A DNA stretch of 7,895 nucleotides. Origin: an uncultured Rickettsiales bacterium (GTDB lineage Bacteria; Pseudomonadota; Alphaproteobacteria; Rickettsiales; UBA1997). Positions 1-5,825 of the stretch are shown here, piece by piece. The notes beneath the pieces were generated by a model, which did no database searches, was not told the origin of the DNA, and worked only from the letters and a program-made list of their open reading frames with translations. The stretch is taken from the NCBI GenBank assembly GCA_951801155.1, contig CATOLK010000049.1, forward strand, positions 1 to 7,895, written 5' to 3'. Both the position numbers and the translations under genes were made by a program. Each line of letters starts with the position of its first letter. Positions within the stretch are counted from its first letter, which is position 1.

Positions 1-750
1 TTTTTTTGCTGTATTTTTTATCAAAAAATTTGGTCCATAAACTCCTGTAACTTTTATATTATCTTGCAAATAACAATTAGTATAATCAAAAAACTTACCA
101 TGCAAACTTACAAGTGTTTTATTTTCTTCAAATATTGATGAAATTGCATAACTACCCATAAAAATTATCAATTTAGGTTTAATTATAGCTATTAATTTTT
201 CAACAAAAGGTTTACATAAATTTAATTCTTCTTTTATAGGATTTCTATTACCTGGTAATCTCCAAAAAAATGAATTTAATAAACAATAATCATTTTCTTC
301 TAAATTTATTGCCTTCATCATTTTTTTTAAAAGTTCACCATTTTCCCCACTAAATATATTTCCATTTATATCATCTTCATCATTCGGTAAATCATTGATT
401 ATTAAAATATCAGCTTTTGTATTACCATTTAACACAATTGTAGAAGAAGCAGTTTTTATAAAATTTTTGTAAATATCCAAACCTAAAATATTTTGTAATA
501 TATCTTCAATATTGTTTATCCTATCTGCTAAATCTCTACTTTTTGTATTATGCATAAAATTTAATTCCCTTACTTCTTCCTGCTGTCTGGCTAAAGCTCT
601 AATAACTGAACCAGTATCTCTCTTATCTATAACTGGTTTTTCGAATTTATACTGAAAATCGAAATTATTTTCTTCTATATCGCTATAAAATAAATCTGTT
701 ATACCGTTCGCTACAAACCATTCAAGTAAAATTTTTAAATCTTCTTGCAT
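1..750 (-). CDS. Uracil-DNA glycosylase, family-4-like (3' end beyond the window)
   Basis: The first 250 residues read from ATG at 750; the stop lies off the left edge. The likely role is base-excision repair: removing uracil from DNA. The N-terminus (LLEWFVANGITDLF, about residues 8-21) resembles the alphaproteobacterial form of the family. The core starts near residue 110: a degenerate GEAPG-type block reads NDLPNDEDD (119-127), followed by FSGENGELL (133-141), WRLPGNRNP (163-171) and LCKPF (178-182). The HP-x-x-LL block near the C-terminus reads YGPNFLIKN (238-246), so the usual His is Gly239. Of the four Fe-S cysteines of classical family 4 enzymes only Cys179 has an obvious counterpart; the N-terminal CxxC is missing and Trp163 replaces the third. 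An iron-free, diverged enzyme is inferred, and activity is uncertain. It lies 14 bases after RNase D on the same strand, probably co-transcribed. No good Shine-Dalgarno is visible. Confidence 0.8.
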   Translation of the reverse strand, partial: MQEDLKILLEWFVANGITDLFYSDIEENNFDFQYKFEKPVIDKRDTGSVIRALARQQEEVRELNFMHNTKSRDLADRINNIEDILQNILGLDIYKNFIKTASSTIVLNGNTKADILIINDLPNDEDDINGNIFSGENGELLKKMMKAINLEENDYCLLNSFFWRLPGNRNPIKEELNLCKPFVEKLIAIIKPKLIIFMGSYAISSIFEENKTLVSLHGKFFDYTNCYLQDNIKVTGVYGPNFLIKNTAKK

Positions 751-764
751 CTTTAATCCAAAAT

Positions 765-1382
765 TTATTCGTGACTAAATATATCCATATCAAGCCATCC
801 TTTTAAATCCAGATCAACCCTAGTAGGTAAAAATTTTAAACATTCATCCAGAAGATATTTTCTATTTTCGTTTTTTAAAATAATTTCTAATTTTTCTTTT
901 ATTTTATGTAAATAGAGTACATCATTAGAAGCATATGTAAGTTGTTCTTCACTTATATTATCACCTCCCCAATAGGAACTTTGTTCTTTTTTTGAAATAT
1001 CAATGTTAAAAAATTCCTTAATTAGAACCTTTAAACCATGGGCGCTAGTATAAGTTCTTGCTATTTTTGATGCAATTTTTGTACAATAAATATTTTTTAC
1101 TTTTATATTGAAAGTTTTTTGTAAAATTGCCATATCAAATCTTGCATAATGAAATATTTTTAATATTTTTTCGTCAGTTAGTAATTTTACTAAGTTTGGT
1201 GCATAATAATCACTTTTACTATCAAAATGTACCAAATGTGCTATGCCATCTCCTGATGAAAGTTGAACTAAACAAAGCCTATCTCTGAAATTATTTAAAC
1301 CTAGAGTTTCAGTATCTATTGCTATTTCATTACTTAATTCCAAATTATCTGGCAAATCGTTTTTATAATATTTAAAAGTCAT
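765..1382 (-). CDS. rnd: Ribonuclease D-type 3'-5' exonuclease (DEDDy), exonuclease domain only
   Basis: A 205-residue protein that should trim RNA 3' ends, such as tRNA precursors, in the cytoplasm. All DEDDy catalytic motifs are present: Exo I IDTETLGL with Asp23 and Glu25, Exo II FHYARFDMAIL with Asp83, and Exo III YASNDVLYL with Tyr150 and Asp154. KIFHYARFD matches the usual 'HNA..D' segment. The HRDC domains of the longer E. coli RNase D (about 375 residues) are absent; this short form is the common alphaproteobacterial type. The ATG at 1382 has no clear Shine-Dalgarno but sits just before the conserved core, so the start is reasonable. The uracil-DNA glycosylase gene follows after 14 bases, suggesting a two-gene unit. 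Family assignment is firm; the exact RNA substrates cannot be read from sequence. Confidence 0.93.
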   Translation of the reverse strand: MTFKYYKNDLPDNLELSNEIAIDTETLGLNNFRDRLCLVQLSSGDGIAHLVHFDSKSDYYAPNLVKLLTDEKILKIFHYARFDMAILQKTFNIKVKNIYCTKIASKIARTYTSAHGLKVLIKEFFNIDISKKEQSSYWGGDNISEEQLTYASNDVLYLHKIKEKLEIILKNENRKYLLDECLKFLPTRVDLDLKGWLDMDIFSHE

Positions 1383-1410
1383 TTTTTTATAATTTCATTA
1401 TATAATTAAT

Positions 1411-1441
1411 ATTATATTATAACCGAATTTATTTAATTCAA
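1411..1441 (-). promoter_or_regulatory. Possible promoter for the RNase D-UDG unit
   Basis: Read on the minus strand, TTGAAT (plus 1436-1441) is followed by two overlapping TATAAT boxes (plus 1416-1421 and 1411-1416) at spacings of 14 and 19 bases. Neither spacing is ideal, so this is a weak call that rests mainly on the -10 boxes and the position about 30 bases before the RNase D start. Confidence 0.35.
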
Positions 1442-1500
1442 CTTTTTTTGGATTTATAAAGAGTTTGTTTTATTTATTGAATAATTTTTCAAAGAAGCAA

Positions 1501-1521
1501 AATAAACTGTATCTGTTTATT
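1501..1521. repeat. Small hairpin at the 3' end of the DUF6804-like gene
   Basis: A perfect 7-bp inverted repeat, AATAAAC and GTTTATT, around the loop TGTATCT. It overlaps the stop codon region of the membrane-protein gene read on the minus strand. There is no clean run of T after it, so a terminator role is only possible. Confidence 0.35.
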
Positions 1522-1822
1522 CAAGTTCTTTATTATCTTTTAGTAAAAAATACAATAAAAAACAAATTGTAATAATATTAGTAATAATCCATTCGTTTTT
1601 CCTAAAATTTACTTGTATAAAAGGATTATAGGTGGCTGCTATTATAAGTAACGAAATATTATTTTTTGTAAACTTTCTATCGCTATATATTTTATAAAAT
1701 ATATATAAGCAAGATAAGCATACAATAAATCTTAGAATATTACAATAATTGTACATAAAATTAAACAAAGTTATAAAAAGTAAGAACACGCTTAATTTTA
1801 TTAAATTTTTTATATTTAACAT
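1517..1822 (-). CDS. Small membrane protein, DUF6804-like
   Basis: A hydrophobic protein of 101 residues when started at the ATG at 1822. The same frame is open upstream to a TTG at 1888 (123 residues), but no ribosome site supports that start, so ATG is preferred. Three to four membrane spans are visible: LIKLSVFLLFITLFNFMY, an IVCLSCLYIFYKIY span, a short ISLLIIAATYNPFI segment, and IITNIITICFLLYFLL at the C-terminus. The pattern 'YNPFIQVNFRKNEWIITNIIT' (shown here only for its spaced NPF...W..(I/T)N features) resembles small DUF6804 membrane proteins, in which a 'NP..P.....W...N' stretch precedes the last span. Function is unknown. It lies downstream of pal beyond a strong terminator and is probably expressed separately, although no convincing promoter was found. 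Base composition is very AT-rich, so the family match is tentative. Confidence 0.6.
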   Translation of the reverse strand: MLNIKNLIKLSVFLLFITLFNFMYNYCNILRFIVCLSCLYIFYKIYSDRKFTKNNISLLIIAATYNPFIQVNFRKNEWIITNIITICFLLYFLLKDNKELE

Positions 1823-1911
1823 TTTTATAAGAAAATTATTTTTATTAAAATTTATTATTAAAAAATAAAAATGCAACAAAAAAACCAAACTATATTATAG
1901 TTATTAATAAT

Positions 1912-1934
1912 TTTTTATTTTATTAAAATAAAAA
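1912..1934. repeat. AT-only palindrome
   Basis: TTTTTATTTTA and TAAAATAAAAA form an 11-bp perfect inverted repeat around a single T. It contains only A and T, so it may arise by chance in DNA of this composition. Confidence 0.3.
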
Positions 1935-1960
1935 TGAAATTTTAAATCCAACCAAACTTG

Positions 1961-1985
1961 TGTATATTAATTATATTAATATACA
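1961..1985. repeat. Perfect 11-bp inverted repeat next to the pal terminator
   Basis: TGTATATTAAT (1961-1971) and ATTAATATACA (1975-1985) are exact reverse complements around a 3-base loop. On the minus strand it is transcribed right after the pal terminator hairpin and may act as a second, back-up stem. Its T6 partner tract is shared with the main terminator. Confidence 0.55.
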
Positions 1986-2021
1986 AAAAAACTAGTCTAT
2001 TAATAACTTAAATAGACTAGT
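1985..2021 (-). terminator. Rho-independent terminator of pal
   Basis: An 11-bp perfect stem, ACTAGTCTATT (1991-2001) with AATAGACTAGT (2011-2021), closes a 9-base loop. On the minus strand the stem is followed at once by six T residues (A at 1985-1990 on the plus strand). It lies about 20 bases past the pal stop codon. Stem strength is good for such an AT-rich genome. Confidence 0.85.
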
Positions 2022-2041
2022 CATAAAAATTATAAAATAAA

Positions 2042-2494
2042 CTATTTTACAATTATAACACCTCTTCTATTTTTTGACCAAACTTCTTCGCCACTTCCTA
2101 TAAATTCAGGCTGTTCCTTACCATAACTTATAGTTTTGATGCTACCTGCTTTAATGCCTTTTTCTACTAGATATTTTTTTACAGATTCAGCTCTTCTTTG
2201 TCCTAAAGCTAAATTATATTCTCTAGTACCCCTTTCATCACAATGACCTTCGATAACTATTTTAACATCTTCTTGAGATTTTAATTTTTTAGCCACTGCA
2301 TCTAGAGTGTTTTTACCTTCTTGTTTTAATAAAGATTTATTTAAATCAAAATAAACTTTACTAATATTATCATCTTCTTTTAATTGTTCATTATTTATTT
2401 TATTAGCTTCTACTTCTGTATCAATTATGTCATACTTTTGACCACAGGCTGCCAATAAAGTTAAAGATAATAATAATATTGCGATTTTTTTCAT
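2042..2494 (-). CDS. pal: Peptidoglycan-associated outer-membrane lipoprotein Pal
   Basis: Pal anchors the outer membrane to peptidoglycan and works with TolB and the TolQRA motor during cell constriction. The 150-residue length is typical. A lipoprotein signal peptide MKKIAILLLSLTLLAAC ends in the lipobox LAAC, with Cys17 as the lipidated residue. After a short linker the OmpA-like domain runs from about residue 46 to 150: VYFDLNKSLL, then the hallmark EGHCDERGTREYNLALGQRR, then SYGKEQP and a C-terminal NRRGVIIV. The Asp and Arg residues that bind diaminopimelate in peptidoglycan (in NLALGQRRA and NRR) are kept. The start is fixed by a GGAG site five bases upstream. The gene has its own likely promoter and its own terminator, and no tol genes lie beside it in this window, so it appears monocistronic. 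Confidence 0.96.
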   Translation of the reverse strand: MKKIAILLLSLTLLAACGQKYDIIDTEVEANKINNEQLKEDDNISKVYFDLNKSLLKQEGKNTLDAVAKKLKSQEDVKIVIEGHCDERGTREYNLALGQRRAESVKKYLVEKGIKAGSIKTISYGKEQPEFIGSGEEVWSKNRRGVIIVK

Positions 2495-2499
2495 AAAAA

Positions 2500-2503
2500 C
2501 TCC
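2500..2503 (-). promoter_or_regulatory. Ribosome binding site of pal
   Basis: GGAG on the minus strand, five bases before the ATG at 2494. It confirms the pal start and is one of the few clear Shine-Dalgarno sites in the window. Confidence 0.8.
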
Positions 2504-2543
2504 AATTTTTTAATAAAAAATTTCTTTAATAAAATGTAACTTA

Positions 2544-2571
2544 TTTATAAAATATTTTTTTTAAAAAGCAA
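2544..2571 (-). promoter_or_regulatory. Candidate pal promoter
   Basis: On the minus strand TTGCTT (plus 2566-2571) and TATAAA (plus 2544-2549) are separated by 16 bases. They sit about 50 bases before the pal start codon. The -35 match is only partial, so this is the best candidate rather than a certain promoter. Confidence 0.5.
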
Positions 2572-2620
2572 GGAAAAAAAATTTTGTAATTTTAAGTGCT
2601 ATCAAATATATTTTTTTTAT

Positions 2621-2730
2621 TTTTACAATTTTTTATAAATATATAATATAAAAATTATTTGTTAGTTTCAATAGTCGTGTAGTTTTTATATATTAATTCA
2701 TAAAAACTATTAACAGAAAAAATTGTAAAA
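2621..2730. repeat. Nested inverted repeats between pal and the kinase gene
   Basis: The outer pair, TTTTACAATTTTTT (2621-2634) and AAAAAATTGTAAAA (2717-2730), is a perfect 14-bp inverted repeat. Inside it lies a second perfect 10-bp pair, TAGTTTTTAT (2680-2689) and ATAAAAACTA (2700-2709), around a 10-base loop. The structure ends 16 bases before the -35 box of the kinase promoter. It could insulate the two divergent units or bind a regulator; the outer arms are very AT-rich and chance cannot be excluded. Confidence 0.5.
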
Positions 2731-2746
2731 TTTTTTTATATTTTTC

Positions 2747-2774
2747 TTGACTTTAACTAAAATTTTGGTATAAT
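2747..2774 (+). promoter_or_regulatory. Promoter of the kinase gene (extended -10)
   Basis: TTGACT (2747-2752), a 16-base spacer, then a perfect TATAAT (2769-2774) preceded by TGG, which makes an extended -10. Transcription should start near 2781, leaving a leader of about 200 bases. A second copy of the motif TTTGGTATAA occurs exactly 21 bases downstream (2785-2794) and could be a second start (TATAAA at 2790-2795) or a regulator half-site. Confidence 0.8.
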
Positions 2775-2971
2775 ATAACTATTATTTGGTATAAAAGTAC
2801 AATTTTATGTATTTATTAAATAAATTTAATTCAAAAACTGTGATAAAAGAAAAGAGTTTAAAATATTAAAAAAAGTAAAAGAAATAGAAAAAGTATAGTA
2901 AAGATAGAATTATAACAGTAACTATAGGATTTTTTTTGATAAAAACATAAAATTTATATGATTAAAATATT

Positions 2972-2976
2972 AGAGG
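2972..2976 (+). promoter_or_regulatory. Ribosome binding site of the kinase gene
   Basis: AGAGG six bases before the ATG at 2983. It fixes the kinase start. Confidence 0.7.
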
Positions 2977-2982
2977 TATAGA

Positions 2983-4335
2983 ATGGAATATAAAAATATA
3001 ATTAATTCATTAAGAAACAAATATAATACTAATAATATTAAATATTTGAATGAAGGAGCAGAAGGAAGAATTTTTGCAATTAACGATAGTTTTACTGTTA
3101 AAATTTATAAAAAAGAAAGGTTTTCTTTTGAAGAAATTCAAAAATTGACATTCGATTTTCAAACAATTGAGGGTACCGTGAAGCCAAAAGAAATAGATAC
3201 GATACAAATTGATGGAGAGGATTATATAATCCAAACATCTAAATATATGAAAAATGGGGATTTATACGATATTATGTTTAACAGTAGAAACGATACTAGT
3301 GGTTATTTTCCTATTGCTTTTTGGCTTGTTTTAGACTTATTTTATATGCATCAGAATGGTTTTGTGCATTGTGATTTAAGACCGGATAATATACTTTTGA
3401 ATAATATGGGTAAACCAAAAATAATCGATCTTACTTTTAGTAAAAGAATTATCAACGACACAATTACAAGAATAGCTTTTACACAGTATACTTCTCCAGA
3501 TTTATTACAAAATAAGATAATAATGAAAAATTTTCTCAGTAATAAATTAATAATTAGAGATTCAGGAAAACCAATAAAAATAAAAGTATCAGATAAACAT
3601 GATATATATTCTTTGGGTATTATATTTGTTGAACTTTTTGCCAGAGGTTGTATTAGTAACGTAAATTTTAAAAAATTTGTATCAAGAGGAAAAAGAGTTT
3701 CTAAAATAGCTGAAGAAAGCAATGAAGAAATAATTAGTAATTTAGATTTATTAATGAAACAAAAATTTCTTAGAAAACAATTTGTGACTTTATTTGGTTC
3801 AGATGAGGCGAAATTAAAATTATTGGCATTGATTAAAAATATGATAAATGATGATATAGAAAAAAGATTTAGTATAGAAGAAGTATTAAGAGAAATGAAA
3901 GAAATTTATTCAATGGTTTCAATAAATTATGAAAAATATAAAATTAATGGAAAAGAATATAATTTTAATATCAAGAATAAAGAAAAACTTTTTAGTGAAA
4001 TTGCTGATATTAATGATATAAATTTTAATGAAGGAGAAATTGAAAAAATTGATAGAACTACAGAAAAAATTGTAAATTCTTTGGTAAATTTAGATAAAGT
4101 ATCAGTTGAATTTAAAGATGTTTTACATGCTTGTTTAGAAGACGATACTTTTTTGGAACATAGTGATGATATTTTACAAACAATGTCGCCAGAAGAGCGA
4201 AAGGTATTTAATCGAATAATAAAGAGAATTAAAATGTTGAAACAAGTAAAAAATAATGTTGCAATGATTGAAGAATTTGAGTCTGTGGAAAAAAGTATAA
4301 ATGAAAAATGTTGTTTAGAAAAAGATTTTGCTTAA
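2983..4335 (+). CDS. Eukaryotic-like protein kinase, cytosolic, possible host-directed effector
   Basis: A 450-residue protein with a protein kinase fold at about residues 20-305, which should transfer phosphate from ATP to Ser/Thr (or Tyr) residues. Visible motifs: Gly-rich loop NEGAEGRIF (23-31), ATP-binding Lys40 in TVKIYK, catalytic loop VHCDLRPDNILL with Asp131 and Asn136 (HRD reads HCD), metal-binding IIDLTFS with Asp149 (DFG reads DLT), P+1 end YTSPD (APE reads SPD), and DIYSLGIIFVELF (207-219). About 20 extra residues separate SPD from DIYSLG. All key acidic residues and the Lys are kept, so activity is expected. The remaining 145 residues are charged, probably helical, and unrecognised. 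There is no signal peptide, membrane span or PASTA repeat, unlike PknB-type sensors. The gene stands alone with its own promoter. Kinases of this build in intracellular bacteria are often secreted effectors (for example Legionella LegK proteins); that role here is inference. Confidence 0.88.
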   Translation: MEYKNIINSLRNKYNTNNIKYLNEGAEGRIFAINDSFTVKIYKKERFSFEEIQKLTFDFQTIEGTVKPKEIDTIQIDGEDYIIQTSKYMKNGDLYDIMFNSRNDTSGYFPIAFWLVLDLFYMHQNGFVHCDLRPDNILLNNMGKPKIIDLTFSKRIINDTITRIAFTQYTSPDLLQNKIIMKNFLSNKLIIRDSGKPIKIKVSDKHDIYSLGIIFVELFARGCISNVNFKKFVSRGKRVSKIAEESNEEIISNLDLLMKQKFLRKQFVTLFGSDEAKLKLLALIKNMINDDIEKRFSIEEVLREMKEIYSMVSINYEKYKINGKEYNFNIKNKEKLFSEIADINDINFNEGEIEKIDRTTEKIVNSLVNLDKVSVEFKDVLHACLEDDTFLEHSDDILQTMSPEERKVFNRIIKRIKMLKQVKNNVAMIEEFESVEKSINEKCCLEKDFA

Positions 4336-4413
4336 TTTTTGATGTTTTTTTATATATGAAAATAAGATAATTTTTCTTAAATAACATAAATTAGTATATA
4401 ATTGAAAAAATTC

Positions 4414-4442
4414 TTGATTTTTTTAAAAATATATTGTATACT
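4414..4442 (+). promoter_or_regulatory. Promoter of the BON-cdsA-xerC unit
   Basis: TTGATT (4414-4419), 17 bases, TATACT (4437-4442). Spacing is ideal. It lies about 40 bases before the BON lipoprotein start and separates that unit from the kinase gene. Confidence 0.75.
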
Positions 4443-4454
4443 ACTGTAGTAGTA
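4439..4454. promoter_or_regulatory. Operator-like dyad over the -10 and start site
   Basis: TACTAC (4439-4444) and GTAGTA (4449-4454) form a perfect 6-bp inverted repeat around TGTA. It overlaps the 3' part of the -10 box and the predicted +1, the usual place for a repressor site. No regulator gene is present in the window. Confidence 0.45.
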
Positions 4455-4481
4455 ATTATATAATTTTAAACATTTATTGGC

Positions 4482-5099
4482 GTGATAAAAAGGATTTTTT
4501 TTACATTTTTAATATTATTTAGTGTAAGTTGTGTAAAATTTATAGCAACAGGAAGTGAGGTTGTGAGCAAAACTTCTAGGTTGAATAGAGAAATAGTTCA
4601 AGTGAAAAATGACTTAAATGTTGAAAAACAACTAAAAAAAAATATTATTAAAAATAAAACATATTTTTTAAAACAACAGGGTTTAAAAAATTTTGGTAGA
4701 TATTATATTAATGTATTAGAAGGTCGTGTATTATTAAGTGGAATTGTTTATAAACAAGAAGTTAAAGATTATATTATGGAAAAAATAAGAGAAAATTTAG
4801 AGGTTAGGGAAATTTTGGATGAATTAAAAGTTGGAAATGTAGTTTATTCGAATATTTATGATTTTTTGCTAAAGAGAACTATAATAACAAAAATATTTTT
4901 TAAATCAAATATAAAATCTTTAAATTATGAAATCTCTGTTGTTAATGGTTATGTTTATATAATGGGTATTGCAGAAGATGAAGAGGAGGCAAAATTAATA
5001 GCTAAAATTATTAGTACAGTTAGTGGTGTAAAAGAAGTTAATAGTTACATTATAACTGTGAACAGTGATAAAAAATTGAAAATAAATTTTACTAATTAA
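4482..5099 (+). CDS. Dual BON-domain lipoprotein (DolP/YraP type)
   Basis: A 205-residue protein started at GTG 4482; no better start and no clear Shine-Dalgarno is visible, so the start is less certain than for other genes. The N-terminus is a lipoprotein-like signal (MIKRIFFTFLILFSVSC) with Cys17 as probable lipid site, although the lipobox is imperfect (Ser rather than Leu at -3). Two BON domains follow: about residues 60-125, with the strand LEGRVLLSGIV, and about 128-195, with VNGYVYIMGIA and GVKEVNSYIITV. In E. coli the dual-BON lipoprotein DolP binds anionic phospholipid at the outer membrane and supports envelope integrity, and a similar role is inferred here. The stop codon shares one base with an upstream in-frame ATG of cdsA, so the two are translationally close and probably co-transcribed. 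Its neighbour makes phospholipid precursor, a fitting pairing. Confidence 0.82.
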   Translation: MIKRIFFTFLILFSVSCVKFIATGSEVVSKTSRLNREIVQVKNDLNVEKQLKKNIIKNKTYFLKQQGLKNFGRYYINVLEGRVLLSGIVYKQEVKDYIMEKIRENLEVREILDELKVGNVVYSNIYDFLLKRTIITKIFFKSNIKSLNYEISVVNGYVYIMGIAEDEEEAKLIAKIISTVSGVKEVNSYIITVNSDKKLKINFTN

Positions 5100-5100
5100 T

Positions 5101-5104
5101 GGAG
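5101..5104 (+). promoter_or_regulatory. Ribosome binding site that decides the cdsA start
   Basis: GGAG (within GGAGAG) lies six bases before the ATG at 5111. The earlier in-frame ATG at 5099 overlaps this site and has no site of its own, so 5111 is the likelier start. Confidence 0.7.
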
Positions 5105-5110
5105 AGAAAA

Positions 5111-5803
5111 ATGAAAGAAAAATTAAAAAATATTGTTTTTAAAATTACTAATAATAAGAAACTAAGTGAAAATATAATAAGGAGTGTATCTGGTATTATA
5201 ATAATACTTGTTTTGCTTGTTTTTATATATTCTCATAATATTTTTTTTGATATTTGTTTTTTATTTACTATTGGAAATTTTATGTCTATGGAGTGGGGGG
5301 TTATTGTTGGTAATTCTGAACATAAAAACAAATGGTTAATTATAGGGTCTATATATATAACAATTACTTTATTACCTTTATTTATTTTAAAAACTATGCC
5401 GGATGGAAGTAATCTCTTAATGTGGTTATTTTTGTTAGTGTGGTGTACTGATACTTTTGCTTATATTGTAGGAAAAACCTTAAATTTAGGAAAACATAAA
5501 ATAAGTAGTATTAGTCCAAAAAAATCTTACGAGGGTTTGATTGGTGGTATTTTAGGTTCTATTATTATATGTTATTTGTTTTCTTATAAATTTTTACCAG
5601 AATATAAGTCCCTACTATTATATTTTACACCTCTTTTTTGTTGTTTAGAACAAGTTGGTGATTTTACAGAATCTTATGTAAAGAGAAAATTTAATGTTAA
5701 AGATAGTGGAGATATGATTCCTGGACATGGTGGATTTCTTGATAGATTCGACGGTTTTCTATATATAGCAATATTACTGATTTATACTCTACAATTCAGT
5801 TAG
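5111..5803 (+). CDS. cdsA: Phosphatidate cytidylyltransferase (CDP-diacylglycerol synthase)
   Basis: The enzyme makes CDP-diacylglycerol from CTP and phosphatidic acid in the inner membrane, the branch point for phosphatidylethanolamine, phosphatidylglycerol and cardiolipin. With the start at 5111 it is 230 residues, shorter than the 285 of E. coli but usual for small alphaproteobacterial genomes; an ATG at 5099 would add four residues. Several membrane spans are visible, such as SGIIIILVLLVFIY and LLMWLFLLVWC. Diagnostic stretches are CTDTFAYIVGKTLNLGKHKI, ISPKKSYEG, QVGDFTESYVKRKF and the C-terminal family signature KDSGDMIPGHGGFLDRFDG (residues 197-215). Its Asp and His residues, needed for metal and CTP binding, are intact. 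It follows the BON lipoprotein without a gap and precedes xerC by 22 bases, so one transcript is likely. Confidence 0.94.
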   Translation: MKEKLKNIVFKITNNKKLSENIIRSVSGIIIILVLLVFIYSHNIFFDICFLFTIGNFMSMEWGVIVGNSEHKNKWLIIGSIYITITLLPLFILKTMPDGSNLLMWLFLLVWCTDTFAYIVGKTLNLGKHKISSISPKKSYEGLIGGILGSIIICYLFSYKFLPEYKSLLLYFTPLFCCLEQVGDFTESYVKRKFNVKDSGDMIPGHGGFLDRFDGFLYIAILLIYTLQFS

Positions 5804-5825
5804 TTTATAAATTATTATAGTATTT

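Larger units (their letters stand above)
2495..2982. other. Divergent spacer between pal and the kinase gene
   Basis: These 488 bases hold no gene I can support. From left to right they contain the pal ribosome site and candidate promoter, nested inverted repeats (2621-2730), the kinase promoter (2747-2774) with a second copy of its -10 motif, and a purine-rich leader of about 200 bases ending in the kinase ribosome site. A 20-codon frame (2807-2869) lies in the leader but has no ribosome site. Confidence 0.6.

Noticed and set aside
1823..1888. TTG-initiated 22-residue extension of the DUF6804-like protein
   Set aside because: No ribosome site, rare start codon, and the extension adds an odd Asn/Phe-rich segment; the ATG at 1822 is simpler.
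1883..1958. Direct repeat AACCAAACT at 1883-1891 and 1950-1958
   Set aside because: Only 9 bases and no element between the copies; not convincing as a target duplication or regulator site.
2807..2869. 20-codon frame MYLLNKFNSKTVIKEKSLKY in the kinase leader
   Set aside because: No Shine-Dalgarno and typical of chance frames in such AT-rich DNA; kept only as a note on the long leader.
3010..3234. Open frame of 74 codons on the minus strand
   Set aside because: It lies inside the kinase gene, antisense to the Gly loop and following region; composition mirrors the kinase codons and no ribosome site is present.
3351..3722. Open frame of 123 codons on the minus strand
   Set aside because: Antisense to the kinase catalytic region, which has unmistakable motifs on the other strand.
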